DNA of 64,000 nt from Dyadobacter chenwenxiniae (GCF_022869785.1 NZ_CP094997.1:1984001-2048000), one strand, 5' to 3'. Shown: positions 34,230-44,157, counted from the first letter of the stretch. The notes: generated by a model not told the origin, from the sequence alone. A program made the numbers and translations.

Positions 34230-37200
34230 TCATTCATTTGCTTGAGGTTCATTAAACCGGATTTCAAACCATGTGCCCTCTCCGGGGCGACTGTCTACAA
34301 TAAGCTCGCCACCAAGGAGCGTACAAAGGCGCGTAACGATGGCCAGACCTATCCCTTCCCCTCCGGACCTGCCAGTCGCAACCAAAATTTCGTCCTCCTC
34401 TTCCTGCTGGGGTTCCCCTTTAAGCCGGCTTAGCAGCCTGGCCGGAAGCCCTGGCCCTGTATCTGTTACTCTAAAACACCAACCGGGTAAATTTGTCAGC
34501 CTTTCACAGGTAATCGTTACTCCGCCTACGGTGGTATATTTCAGGGCGTTTAATAATAAATTTTGCGCGATCCGGCGAATTTGCACCGGGTCACTTTTTA
34601 CTTCCAGGCTCGCCAGTTCTTCTGTTTTCAACCACAAACCCCGCTCTGTTGCAAAAGGCTGCGTATTTTGGGCGAGCTCCCGCAACAGTACTGCCACGTC
34701 AAAAGTGCTGATGTAAACTACTTCCTGAGCTGCTTCCAGACGGGCAAAATCCAGCAAACTACTCATGAGCTGGGTCATCTGCCTGGTATTGCGCTGGATC
34801 ATCTGGATAAGCACATTATTGTCTGTTTCGCTGCCAGACATCCCCAGTAACTGGGCAGCCGAAGTGATCACACCGACCTGCCCGCGCAAATCGTGAGAGG
34901 CAGATCTTAGCAACTCGCCCCGTTCTTTGAGCGCATCGCGAAGTTGGGCAACGGTTTGCGTGCTCTGCCGGGCATCTTCCAGCTGCCCAAGCCAGTACTG
35001 CTGCTGTGACTGCGCTTCTTTTAGTCCGGTTATGTCAAGACCGGTTAATACCACACCATCGTCCTGGCGACTGATTGCAACGGCAAGCCACCGCTCCTGT
35101 CCGTCCACAATAATGTGTTTTTCATCATAGCGGGGATTGTCGTTGTGGTAAACCTGCATCAAAAATTCAAGTGTCTGATGGCCCCATAGCAAAGTCTCAA
35201 AATGCTGGGCGGGTTTTCCCAACAGCTCGCCAAGTGGCTCGTCAAAGAACTCGGCCAGCTTCTGATTGCCTACGGCCAGGTGAAACCCGGTCACAGTACC
35301 CGAATCCTCCTGCGCCCTGACGGCTTTCAAAAGGCCGATGCAGGCTGGTGATGCGTCCAGCACGGCTTGCAGGTTTTCAGCCATTTGCCGTGTTTGCTGC
35401 TGAGCCCTTTGCAGTTCTGTGATATCGCGCGCGATAGCCAGCACACTTTGAACAGAACCGTCAGGGCCACGCTCGGGAACCATACGTGAATAATAGTCGA
35501 ATTGCCCGCTAGGCATTGGAAGTGAATGATAATGCTCTTGCGATTTGCCTGTATCAAAGGTTTGCCGGAGCTTGTCCATATATGGACCCGCAATATGGTC
35601 GGGCTGGCCCATTTGTTTATTTGTCCTGCCCAGTAGATCTTCAAGGCTTTGCCCAGATTTCCCAATAAAAGCACTGTTAGCAAAAAGCAACCGAAGATCT
35701 GCGTCCCAGCGTGTAATCACATCCGGTGTATTTTCGACGAGGGTCCTGAGCTGCGCCTCACTCTGCCTGATCTGCTCTTGAGCAAGAACCTGCTCTGTAA
35801 TGTCCCAGTCGATCCCCAGCGCTTTGACCAATGCTCCGCTTTCGTCAGGTAAAGCCAGTCCTCTGATTTTTAGGTATTTGACAGTGTTCTCAGTATTAAT
35901 TCGCAAAACCTGCTCAATAGCTTCTGTGCCGCCTGTGAGCCAGTTGGTAAACTGCTGGGCGGCTTCCTTATCAGCATTTACCGTGAAGTCCAGATAAATA
36001 TCTGTATGGACAGGATGCCCTAGTGGCAGGTTAAATAGTTGGTACATTCCTTCCGACCAGATAAACTCAGAGGTGGCACGGTCGTATTCCCAGCTGCCGG
36101 TGAGTGCCAGTAACTCGGTTTGCTGCTGCAGCGTAAGGTTTTTAAATGCCTGAGCATCCTCGGCCTGCTTGCGTATGGTAACATCGCGGGCAATGGTTGA
36201 AATACCAATGACTTGACCGGAGGTGTCTTTTACCGGTGACATAATTACTTCCAGTATCATTTCCCTGCCATCTTTATTAACCCGGACAGAGTCGAAAATC
36301 TCAACTTTCTGATAAACCTTGATCTTCTCCGTATCCTTTAATAGCTGGTCAAGATCTTCGGGCAAGGTGAGCATGGTCAGTGGTTGACCTATGGCGTCAG
36401 AAGCCGGATAGCCATATAAGTCGTGGGCAGCCTGGTTCCAACTGGTGATAACGCCTTCAAAATTGACGGTCATGATCGCGTCCTGTGAAGATTCAACGAT
36501 GGCCGCGAGAAACGACTGGGCTTCTTCGGCGGCGCGCCGCTCAGTCAGATCACGCATGATCTTGACATATCCCAGCAATTTCCCATGCCCATCCTTTAAA
36601 GGGGAAATAGACCCTGAACCCCAGAAGCGAGTCCCGTCTTTGCGCACGTGCCAGCGCTCATTCTCGGCATATCCAAGCTCGCGGGCCGTTTGCTGCTCGA
36701 ACTCAGGCACACGATTCTGACGGTCCTGGGGTGTAAAAAGGATATCGCCGGGCCTGCCCAAAATTTTATCTTCGGGATATCCCATGACCATTTGCGCACC
36801 CGGGCTCCAACTTGCGACCCGGCCTTCAAGGTCAAGGGTGAGGATAGCATAGTCCCTGGCACTTTCAAATACCAGTCGCATGCGCTCCTCAGATTGACGC
36901 ACAGCTTCCTCTGCTGCCCTGCGCCGGGAAATGTCGACAAAAGTCAGCACAACACCATTAATACGGTCCTCAGCAGTGCGATATGGCAATACCCGCATTA
37001 AAAATAACTGGCCGTCAACCGTTTCAACTTCGCGTTCGACGGGTTGCAGCTTTTCGAGAACAGCTTCCGCATCCCGCACCAGTTCAGCATCCGCGAGCCG
37101 GTTGGTAATGTCGGTTAAAGGCCGCCCACTGTCCGAAGGGATCAGATTGAAAATATTACGGGCGGCTGGGGTAAACAGATTTACGCGAAGGCTGCGGTCT

Positions 37201-39542
37201 AAAAAGAGAGTGGCAAGATCCGTAGAGTTGATCAGGTTTTGCAGGTTACTTCTCGTCATAGAGATTTCCTCTACTTTAACCTTCAATTCCTGATTAACTG
37301 TGGACAACTCCTCATTGATGGATTGCAATTCTTCCTTACTGGTTTCCAGCTCTTCCGCTGCCGAGCGCAGCTCCTCATTCATAGCCTGTAACTCTTCATT
37401 AGAGGCTTTCAGCTCTTCGGCCTGGGTTTCGTGCTGTTCGTTTGAAGTGCGCAGCTGCGCCTTGATACGCACCAGTTCTTCTTCGAGTTGGCGGGCCACA
37501 GGCTCCTTGGAAGCCAATACACTTGTTGTGGGGCCGGTGTGTTGACCTGTTGTTTCGAAAATGACCAGTAAAAAACCCTGGGCAGGGTTGCTTCTGCCAC
37601 TGCTTTCATCATCCAGGACAGGGCGTACATGCAGCGTCAGCGTCTCAATCCTGTCGTCTATCCTGACTTGGAGGTTAGGCGCCTGGACATTAGATTTTTG
37701 CTGTACAGCCTGGTAAAAGGCAGTTCTGAGCTCAATACGCAGCTCGGGGCGGATCAGTTTAAGCAGGTTTTTCGAAGGCTCGCCGCCCGCAATATGCAGA
37801 TACATGCCTGCACGCTCGGACAGGTGCAGAATGTCGTAGTCCTCATTGACAATGATAGATGGCGGAGCATACTGCTCTAAGAGCTGCTGGTGCAGATCCC
37901 CGAAGTTGAGACGGCTCGGCAACGACCGGCTATCTTTGGGCATGGGCGTATCCTGCGCCAGTTTTCTCCCGGAAGGTATCGATATGGTACTTTCAGGCAC
38001 CGGGTATGCGCGCACCAAAACAGGTCGGCTCTGGTAAATGTGGTTTTCACGGCTGACACTGGCAAACAAATCGCCAGCCCCATCGGTCGTCTCTGAAAGT
38101 CCCAGCAGCAGGTAGCCGCCCGGCTTTAAGGCGAAATGGAATGTTTCCATCACCCGCTCCTGAGCCACGCTGTTAAAGTAAATCAAAAGATTACGGCATG
38201 TTATCAAATCAATTCTCGAAAAGGGCGGATCTTTCAGCACATTGTGATGGGCAAAAAGCACCATCTCGCGGATCTCTTGACGGATCTTAAACTCATCACC
38301 GTCTGGCACCAAAAACCGGCGAAGGCGCTCAGGGGAAATGTCGGCAGCATCATTGAGCGTATAACGGCCTTCGCGCGCAATAGTAATGGCCGCCTCATCT
38401 ATATCGGTGGCAAATATTTGCACCTTTGGCGCATCGATCATATCCATTGTCAGTTCCGCCATCAACATGGCTAGCGAGTAGGCTTCCTCGCCTGTTGCGC
38501 AGCCCGCTACCCAGATACGAACAACGCCATCGGCGCCTTGATCGCGGGCGAGTATTGGAAGTATCTCCTGCTCCAGTGCCAGAAATGGCTTATTGTCGCG
38601 AAAGAAATTGGTGACCGAAATCAGCAAGTCTTTCAGCAGCGCCTGGGTTTCCTCGGGGTGATCATGCAAAAAGGCTGCATACGAGGGAAGATCAACAAGA
38701 TTACGGACATTAATACGCCGCTCAAAACGGCGCATTAATGTCGGCCTTTTGTAATTGGAAAAATCGTGACCGGTCCGCAGACGCAAATGAGTGAATATTT
38801 CGCGTAGCGCCTGCTGCTGATCTTCGGGGCGCATATCAGCTTCTTCGCCGATCGATACCTTTCCCAAGCTGTCACGGTAAGATACAAGCTTGGCCGGGAT
38901 CTGGTTCACTGAGAGTATGTCGTCAACCAGGTTGGTTGCAATGGCTTGCCTTGGCATTTCATTAAAGACTGCCTCACGCGGGTTTTGTACGAAAACTGCC
39001 CCCCCGTTCTCCTTGATCCGTTTTAGACCCATCGATCCGTTTGCGCCGGTTCCCGACAGGATCACCCCAACGGACATCGGCCCATGCGATTCTGCAAGGG
39101 AACGAAAGAAAATATCTACGGGCGCGCGGCGTTCTTCCACAAGAATGTTTGGCGAAACCGTGATATGGTCATTCAGCATTTGCAAATGCTGATTGGGAGG
39201 CACAACATACACGTTGTCAGGCTGTATGAGAACCTTTTCAGTGACCCTGGTGACGGGGATGGACGCCACCTGAGAAAGTACTTCCGTTAATTGGCTATCA
39301 TAGTCGGGTGACAAGTGCAAAATGACCACATAGGCCAGGCCGGAATCCGCAGTAACCTGTTCGAAGAACTCGGTCAATGCCTCCACCCCGCCAGCCGAAG
39401 CTCCTATGCCGACAACAAGTGTCTGCTTTTGCGGCGCCGGGGTAGCTGGGATCTGGTTGGCTGTTTCTTGTTCTTTAGACTGTTTCTTGCTCACGTGCTG
39501 GTCCTTTATGGCGTTATGGTTGCGTATTATTTTAGGGGTCAA
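34230..39542 (-). CDS. Giant CheB-CheR-PAS-histidine kinase fusion
   Basis: A 1770-residue cytoplasmic protein. Domains in order: CheB methylesterase (42-225; S49 in G-A-S-A-G-G, H76, but N168 where the triad Asp is expected); CheR methyltransferase (about 240-500; SAM site V-A-G-C-A-T-G-E-E-A-Y-S; T-C-R-N-L-L-I-Y-F); a PAS-like domain (about 550-665); a long coiled coil of E-E-L repeats (about 690-775); six further PAS domains; HisKA with S-H-D-L-R-G; HATPase with N-L-L-L-N-A-L-K-Y, D-T-G-P-G-L and G-G-E-G-I-G-L-A-I-V. No transmembrane segment. It follows the stand-alone cheB by 25 bp. There is no CheA, CheW or receptor gene in the window. Confidence 0.93.
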   Translation of the reverse strand: MTPKIIRNHNAIKDQHVSKKQSKEQETANQIPATPAPQKQTLVVGIGASAGGVEALTEFFEQVTADSGLAYVVILHLSPDYDSQLTEVLSQVASIPVTRVTEKVLIQPDNVYVVPPNQHLQMLNDHITVSPNILVEERRAPVDIFFRSLAESHGPMSVGVILSGTGANGSMGLKRIKENGGAVFVQNPREAVFNEMPRQAIATNLVDDILSVNQIPAKLVSYRDSLGKVSIGEEADMRPEDQQQALREIFTHLRLRTGHDFSNYKRPTLMRRFERRINVRNLVDLPSYAAFLHDHPEETQALLKDLLISVTNFFRDNKPFLALEQEILPILARDQGADGVVRIWVAGCATGEEAYSLAMLMAELTMDMIDAPKVQIFATDIDEAAITIAREGRYTLNDAADISPERLRRFLVPDGDEFKIRQEIREMVLFAHHNVLKDPPFSRIDLITCRNLLIYFNSVAQERVMETFHFALKPGGYLLLGLSETTDGAGDLFASVSRENHIYQSRPVLVRAYPVPESTISIPSGRKLAQDTPMPKDSRSLPSRLNFGDLHQQLLEQYAPPSIIVNEDYDILHLSERAGMYLHIAGGEPSKNLLKLIRPELRIELRTAFYQAVQQKSNVQAPNLQVRIDDRIETLTLHVRPVLDDESSGRSNPAQGFLLVIFETTGQHTGPTTSVLASKEPVARQLEEELVRIKAQLRTSNEQHETQAEELKASNEELQAMNEELRSAAEELETSKEELQSINEELSTVNQELKVKVEEISMTRSNLQNLINSTDLATLFLDRSLRVNLFTPAARNIFNLIPSDSGRPLTDITNRLADAELVRDAEAVLEKLQPVEREVETVDGQLFLMRVLPYRTAEDRINGVVLTFVDISRRRAAEEAVRQSEERMRLVFESARDYAILTLDLEGRVASWSPGAQMVMGYPEDKILGRPGDILFTPQDRQNRVPEFEQQTARELGYAENERWHVRKDGTRFWGSGSISPLKDGHGKLLGYVKIMRDLTERRAAEEAQSFLAAIVESSQDAIMTVNFEGVITSWNQAAHDLYGYPASDAIGQPLTMLTLPEDLDQLLKDTEKIKVYQKVEIFDSVRVNKDGREMILEVIMSPVKDTSGQVIGISTIARDVTIRKQAEDAQAFKNLTLQQQTELLALTGSWEYDRATSEFIWSEGMYQLFNLPLGHPVHTDIYLDFTVNADKEAAQQFTNWLTGGTEAIEQVLRINTENTVKYLKIRGLALPDESGALVKALGIDWDITEQVLAQEQIRQSEAQLRTLVENTPDVITRWDADLRLLFANSAFIGKSGQSLEDLLGRTNKQMGQPDHIAGPYMDKLRQTFDTGKSQEHYHSLPMPSGQFDYYSRMVPERGPDGSVQSVLAIARDITELQRAQQQTRQMAENLQAVLDASPACIGLLKAVRAQEDSGTVTGFHLAVGNQKLAEFFDEPLGELLGKPAQHFETLLWGHQTLEFLMQVYHNDNPRYDEKHIIVDGQERWLAVAISRQDDGVVLTGLDITGLKEAQSQQQYWLGQLEDARQSTQTVAQLRDALKERGELLRSASHDLRGQVGVITSAAQLLGMSGSETDNNVLIQMIQRNTRQMTQLMSSLLDFARLEAAQEVVYISTFDVAVLLRELAQNTQPFATERGLWLKTEELASLEVKSDPVQIRRIAQNLLLNALKYTTVGGVTITCERLTNLPGWCFRVTDTGPGLPARLLSRLKGEPQQEEEDEILVATGRSGGEGIGLAIVTRLCTLLGGELIVDSRPGEGTWFEIRFNEPQANE

Positions 39543-39567
39543 TAGGTAGCTTTCGCAAATTGTTAAC

Positions 39568-40602
39568 TCAATTTTTGTCTTGGTTCACGGCAAGCTCATC
39601 GGTGCCCAATTGCGTTTGCAGCATTACGGCTTGCCGCACAAGTTCTGACCGTTGCTGGGCCAGTTGAGCCTTCTGAAAATATTGCGCCGCGAGCCTTTTG
39701 TGGTTCGCTTCGGCAAAATGATCCCCTATATGATTAAGCAGAAGCATACTTTCGTCCACACCCCGGATAGCACTGTAAAGGCTATCTTCAATCTTTTCCG
39801 TAATGGCATCCAGCAGCGCATCAGCTGAATACGCGTGGCCCGTATGACAACGGAACCGGCTAATGTTGCCATCTTTTAATAAAGTAAGCACGCCGTGACA
39901 TTCCGGGCATGCATAAGGGCTTAGTTGCCCGTATTGAAAAATATTGATGCCCGCCGCAGTGTCTTCGGCCGCTATCTTGATTTCCGTTTTTGTTTTGTCA
40001 TCTTCCTGCATGGTCGCCTGGATTTTTTCACCGGCAGGCTTGCCAGCTAGCTTGGTCAATAAGGGCCCTATTTCGGCCAACGGGACAACATAGTTAACAG
40101 CTACCTGGCTAATTGCACTTTCAGGCATTGAGGATACTTCCGAGTCATCCGGATCTTGCACGACGGCTACACCGCCGCGATATTTAATACTCCATAATCC
40201 TGCCGTGCCGTCATCAAGGGCGCCCGACAGCACTACACCGATTACCCGGTTTCCGTATGCATAAGCAGCTGAACGGAAAAGGGGGTCAACTGCCGGTCGA
40301 AAGCGGTTTTCTTTCGGACCGCGCGTCACGCGGATATGCCCTTGTTCCAGCAGCATATGGTGGTCTGGCGGGGCAACGTAGATACGGTTCATAATAATCG
40401 GCTCGCCATCCACAGCATGGGCAGCGGGAATTGTGCTGATCTTGCTTAATACCTGTGGAAGCACGCCCCGAATAGTCGGAGCCATATGCCAAACAATGAA
40501 AATAGCCGCATCCAGATCAGGCGGCAAAACTGAAACAATTTTTTTCAATGCCTCAAATCCGCCAGCGGACGCCCCTATAACTATGATATTCTGTTTATCC
40601 AT
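39568..40602 (-). CDS. cheB: Stand-alone CheB methylesterase with C-terminal zinc ribbon
   Basis: A 344-residue protein without a receiver domain. The methylesterase core (1-185) has the intact triad S12 in G-A-S-A-G-G, H39 in V-W-H-M-A-P and D131 in G-A-L-D-D-G-T-A-G-L. A linker follows, then a four-cysteine/histidine zinc-ribbon-like segment (C-P-E-C-H-G-V-L ... F-R-C-H-T-G-H-A-Y-S-A-D, about 233-262) and a helical tail. It heads the operon with the giant fusion, so the two are probably partners. Known CheB reactions are removal of methyl (and amide) groups from receptor glutamates; the substrate here is unknown. Confidence 0.92.
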   Translation of the reverse strand: MDKQNIIVIGASAGGFEALKKIVSVLPPDLDAAIFIVWHMAPTIRGVLPQVLSKISTIPAAHAVDGEPIIMNRIYVAPPDHHMLLEQGHIRVTRGPKENRFRPAVDPLFRSAAYAYGNRVIGVVLSGALDDGTAGLWSIKYRGGVAVVQDPDDSEVSSMPESAISQVAVNYVVPLAEIGPLLTKLAGKPAGEKIQATMQEDDKTKTEIKIAAEDTAAGINIFQYGQLSPYACPECHGVLTLLKDGNISRFRCHTGHAYSADALLDAITEKIEDSLYSAIRGVDESMLLLNHIGDHFAEANHKRLAAQYFQKAQLAQQRSELVRQAVMLQTQLGTDELAVNQDKN

Positions 40603-40905
40603 CCAATTATTTTATTATCTTAATTGATGTTCTATAAGTGTTAAGGTAGGTAAAATCCCTAACTACTTGGCTAACCATGCATGAAACTGAATTTTAGCAA
40701 TGTTCAAACATCATATATCTAAACCATCAGATTGCGCTCCATTAATAATGCATATTATTTTCAATGCTCGTTGTTGAAGGGGCAAATTTTTTAGCGGAAA
40801 TCAGCCATGTCAACTTCGGCCGGGTTTAATCTCGCAGCAGGCAAACGCCTACCTCGTCAAACCACTTGACATTACCGGGTGGCGTTTTTATTTTGAAAAC
40901 CTCAG
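40603..40905. other. Intergenic region without recognised gene
   Basis: About 300 bp upstream of cheB and downstream of the hydrolase gene. It must carry the promoter of the cheB operon. I see no clear -7 box, hairpin with T-tract or coding frame in it. A short plus-strand frame (M-S-T-S-A-G-F-N) near 40807 stops after about 20 codons. Confidence 0.4.
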
Positions 40906-42201
40906 CTATGGCTGTTGCTTAATGCGATCGATAAAAGAAATGATGGGTGGCAGTAACTTCTCGTTTAGCCGAAGATCAGGGTTATTATATGTCTGCAAAT
41001 TCTCAATAGTGTTGATGCTTGACTTTTTCAACACATGATTCATATCATCGATAAGCACCAATTTGCAAGATGGCAGAGCTTCTGCTAATTTCTTTGCCTG
41101 ATCCTCGCCAGTCTGTAAATCTGTAAGGCCCTGGACAATTAAAGTGGGCACTGAAACCTGTTTAATGATTTGGGTTGGATCATAAGCAATCCAGGAAATC
41201 AGGTATGGTTGAACATTAGGCCTGAAAACTCCTGATAATGTCGTATTTGAAATATTATCTGTAATCTTCCCTGCTTTAAGACCAGCCAATATCGTATTTG
41301 CTGTCTGGAAAGTTGAGTCAGGCAAATTCTTACGCAATTGTCGTCTTAATAATACATCTGCTGGCTCGGCCTGTCCATTGAGAATAATGAGTCCGGCAGG
41401 TTTGAGCTCCCGCGCAACAATCATAGCCAGCAATGCGCCTTCACTATGACCAAGCAAGACAATCCTTTTAAATCTTTTGTCACCCATAAGATCACGTGTA
41501 ATCGAAGCCAGATCTTTTGCGTAATCATCAAACCGAAGGTCTTTCTCACTGATTCCGGCTTTTTGACTTTCACCAACACCCCTCTTGTCATAACGAACTG
41601 TGGCAAAACCTTTTTCTGCTAAACCTGCACTCACCATTTGCAGTGAATTATTGGCGGCAAGATTCTGATTTCCATTTCGGTCCGTTGGGCCGGAACCAGC
41701 AACAATTATTATTAATGTCTCATGAATTCCAGACTTGGGTAGCGCTAATGTCCCTTTTAATGTTAGATCAGGTCGGGTGAAACTAATGTCGACCTCTTCA
41801 AAATGGGCGTTTGATGATTTTCTTGCAGGCTCCGAATAGGGTGTGAAAGTGAATATGCCGATCTTTTGATTTACATCAAGGGAGATTGTTAAAAGTAAAG
41901 GAGCCTTAGAAAAACTTGCCTTAAAGTATGCCATCGAATCTTTGATTGAGAGCATCCGTGTTGAATCCAGATTGCCAAACTGGGACCTTATTTGTGTAAA
42001 AACCGATTGCAGTCGACTTGGGCTTAAAATGCGTTGCGTATTTGGAGACAGCATTGAAAAGACACTATCCGGCTTGTCATTATTGAAATGTCCTTGAAAT
42101 TGATGCACTATTCGCTCCGGGAACGATGCCTTTATTTGTGCCGAAGTTTTCAGGCAGATAGCTATCGCAAATATCACCGCAAGCAAAAGTGAAGCTTTCA
42201 T
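40906..42201 (-). CDS. Secreted alpha/beta hydrolase with DUF3887-like N-terminal domain
   Basis: A 431-residue exported protein: signal peptide (residues 1-21), an N-terminal domain of about 110 residues resembling DUF3887 (F-x-x-x-D-x-V-F-S-M-L-S), then an alpha/beta hydrolase with V-A-G-S-G-P-T-D-R-N-G-N at the oxyanion loop, Y-D-K-R-G-V-G-E-S, the nucleophile in L-L-G-H-S-E-G-A-L, Asp in Q-G-L-T-D-L-Q and His in D-D-M-N-H-V-L-K. Substrate unknown. Monocistronic. Confidence 0.85.
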   Translation of the reverse strand: MKASLLLAVIFAIAICLKTSAQIKASFPERIVHQFQGHFNNDKPDSVFSMLSPNTQRILSPSRLQSVFTQIRSQFGNLDSTRMLSIKDSMAYFKASFSKAPLLLTISLDVNQKIGIFTFTPYSEPARKSSNAHFEEVDISFTRPDLTLKGTLALPKSGIHETLIIIVAGSGPTDRNGNQNLAANNSLQMVSAGLAEKGFATVRYDKRGVGESQKAGISEKDLRFDDYAKDLASITRDLMGDKRFKRIVLLGHSEGALLAMIVARELKPAGLIILNGQAEPADVLLRRQLRKNLPDSTFQTANTILAGLKAGKITDNISNTTLSGVFRPNVQPYLISWIAYDPTQIIKQVSVPTLIVQGLTDLQTGEDQAKKLAEALPSCKLVLIDDMNHVLKKSSINTIENLQTYNNPDLRLNEKLLPPIISFIDRIKQQP

Positions 42202-42335
42202 CAGTATATAATATTAGATATTGAGAACATCTTGACATCGTAAATTATGTCGGCAGTGGCAATAAAGCAAGGCCAGGGGCCAGAAGGAGAAAGAAGAAGG
42301 CGCGTTAACTAATAATTGAAGAAATTTATCGCGAA

Positions 42336-42923
42336 TCAACTATTATTTCTTAGCGCAAGATTCTTTTTAATGCGGCTTAGTGTCTCTGGCGCTAAGCCAA
42401 GGTAGGAAGCAATCAAATTTTGGGGAACCCGTTGGATGATTTGCGGTTGCGCCTGCGCAAGTCTTAGATATTGTTCTTCCGCAGTGTAGGTGATCGAATT
42501 CATCAGCCGACGCTCCTTTGTGACAATGCTGTTCTGATAAAGTATCCTGAAATACCTATCCATGATCGGAACCGCAAGCGTGAGTGACTCATAATCCGAC
42601 CTTGAAATGAGTAGCAATTCGGAGTTTTCAATGGCGTCGATATTAAATACTGCTGGGTGTCCTGTCAAAAAACTGTTAAAATCCGACAGCCACCAACCTT
42701 CCCAGCCGAACACACTCATATGTTCGTTGCCCTTGTCGTCTATATTGTAGGTTCGAAGCAAACCCTTGGCTACGAATGCCATGTTTTTACAAAGGTCGCC
42801 TTCCTGCAATAAATACTGCCTCTTTCTCAATTTCCTGGGCACAAAGAAAGTCTTGATCACCTCTTTGTCTGAATCAGAGAGCGCGACTTTTTCTTCAATA
42901 TGGTTAAAAAGAACCTCGAACAT
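42336..42923 (-). CDS. Crp/Fnr-family regulator
   Basis: A 195-residue regulator with an N-terminal cyclic-nucleotide-binding-like beta-roll (F-V-P-R-K-L-R-K-R-Q-Y-L-L-Q-E-G-D, A-F-V-A-K-G-L-L-R-T-Y) and a C-terminal helix-turn-helix with V-P-Q-N-L-I-A-S-Y-L-G-L-A-P-E-T-L-S-R. No Fe-S cysteine cluster of the Fnr type is present; the single Cys45 does not form one. It is divergent from the PRISE-like reductase gene, with an FNR-like palindrome in the shared spacer that is the obvious operator. The effector is unknown. Confidence 0.92.
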   Translation of the reverse strand: MFEVLFNHIEEKVALSDSDKEVIKTFFVPRKLRKRQYLLQEGDLCKNMAFVAKGLLRTYNIDDKGNEHMSVFGWEGWWLSDFNSFLTGHPAVFNIDAIENSELLLISRSDYESLTLAVPIMDRYFRILYQNSIVTKERRLMNSITYTAEEQYLRLAQAQPQIIQRVPQNLIASYLGLAPETLSRIKKNLALRNNS

Positions 42924-42997
42924 ATCTTATCAAATCCTATGAATTATAAATATAGTTCCGCATGCCTAAATAGGTCACTGTGAAATGAGCGCAAAAC

Positions 42998-43011
42998 TTG
43001 ATCCAGATCAA
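42998..43011. promoter_or_regulatory. FNR/CRP-like operator TTGAT-N4-ATCAA
   Basis: TTGATCCAGATCAA is an exact TTGAT-N4-ATCAA box, extended to an 18-bp palindrome ACTTGATCCAGATCAAGT (42996-43013) with 8-nt arms. It sits between the Crp-type regulator (start 42923) and the reductase (start 43090). A -7-like TAATTTTG at 43057-43064 puts the box about 65 bp upstream of the likely reductase start, as expected for class I activation. Confidence 0.65.
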
Positions 43012-43089
43012 GTGTATGGGTTAACACAGGTCAAGAGTTGTTCGGTTTGCGCTGGGTAATTTTGCATTCGAATCATTCACAAATATAAA

Positions 43090-44157
43090 ATGACAAATAT
43101 TGCATTGGTAGTCGGCTCAACCGGCATTACCGGAAGTAACCTGGCAGAGAACCTCATTTTGAAAGGTTGGACAACTTATGGCCTGGCTCGAAATCCCCGG
43201 ACCGACGTTGCCGGACTGACGCCCATCGCGGCTAATCTGCTGGATATAAACGATCTCTCCGACAAGCTACGGGACATTGCGCCTACACACGTTTTCTTCA
43301 CAACCTGGATGCGCAACGAAACGGAAGCTGAGAATATCCGGGTCAACAGCGCGCTGGTCCGCAATCTGCTCGACACATTGTCCGCCAAGCAAACAGTGAA
43401 GCATGTTGCGTTGGTGACAGGTTTGAAACACTATCTCGGCCCCTTTGACGCTTACGCAAAGGCAGGTACGTTGCCCGAAACGCCTGTTCGCGAAGAGCAT
43501 CCGCGATTGGATATCGAAAACTTTTACTATGCCCAGGAAGACGAGGTTTATGCTGCCGCTGATCGCGATGGTTTTACATGGAGCATTCACAGACCACACA
43601 CCGTAATCGGACACGCCGTTGGTAACCTGATGAATATGGGATCAACCTTGGCTGTATATGCTTCGATTTGCAAAGAAACAGGCAGACCTTTCCGTTTTCC
43701 TGGTTCGGCAGCGCAGTGGGAAGGCATTTCGGATGTGACAGATGCGCAAATATTGGCGGAACAAATGATATGGGCCGCAGTAACTGATGCGGCTTACAAC
43801 GAGGCATTCAACATTGCCAATGGAGATGTATTTCGCTGGAAATGGCTTTGGAAGCAAATAGCTGACTGGTTTGGGATTGAGCCTGTCGGGTTTGACACGA
43901 CGATTCATCCCCTTGAAACAGAAATGAAAGGCTACGATGTACTTTGGCAGGAAATTGCGGCCAAGTATCAACTCAAAGAACCGGCGCTCAGCCGCATTTC
44001 GAATGCGTGGCATACTGATCTCGACCTGGGCCGTCCACTGGAAGTGATGACTGATATGTCTAAAAGCCGCAAACTTGGCTTTGCGGTATACAAAGATACG
44101 CGCGATTCATTTTTTGGGTTGTTCGGGAAGCTCCGTGCAGAAAATTTGATTCCATAG
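43090..44157 (+). CDS. PRISE-type short-chain reductase (progesterone 5-beta-reductase/iridoid synthase-like)
   Basis: A 355-residue NAD(P)H-dependent oxidoreductase of the extended SDR fold. The N-terminal G-S-T-G-I-T-G-S-N-L (9-18) binds the cofactor; G-L-A-R-N-P-R follows strand 2; V-T-G-L-K-H-Y-L-G is at the third strand. N-F-Y-Y-A-Q-E-D (residues about 143-150) is a hallmark of the PRISE group, replacing the usual Y-x3-K with a catalytic Tyr. The group reduces enone double bonds; the native bacterial substrate is unknown. Probably controlled by the divergent Crp-type regulator. Confidence 0.87.
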   Translation: MTNIALVVGSTGITGSNLAENLILKGWTTYGLARNPRTDVAGLTPIAANLLDINDLSDKLRDIAPTHVFFTTWMRNETEAENIRVNSALVRNLLDTLSAKQTVKHVALVTGLKHYLGPFDAYAKAGTLPETPVREEHPRLDIENFYYAQEDEVYAAADRDGFTWSIHRPHTVIGHAVGNLMNMGSTLAVYASICKETGRPFRFPGSAAQWEGISDVTDAQILAEQMIWAAVTDAAYNEAFNIANGDVFRWKWLWKQIADWFGIEPVGFDTTIHPLETEMKGYDVLWQEIAAKYQLKEPALSRISNAWHTDLDLGRPLEVMTDMSKSRKLGFAVYKDTRDSFFGLFGKLRAENLIP

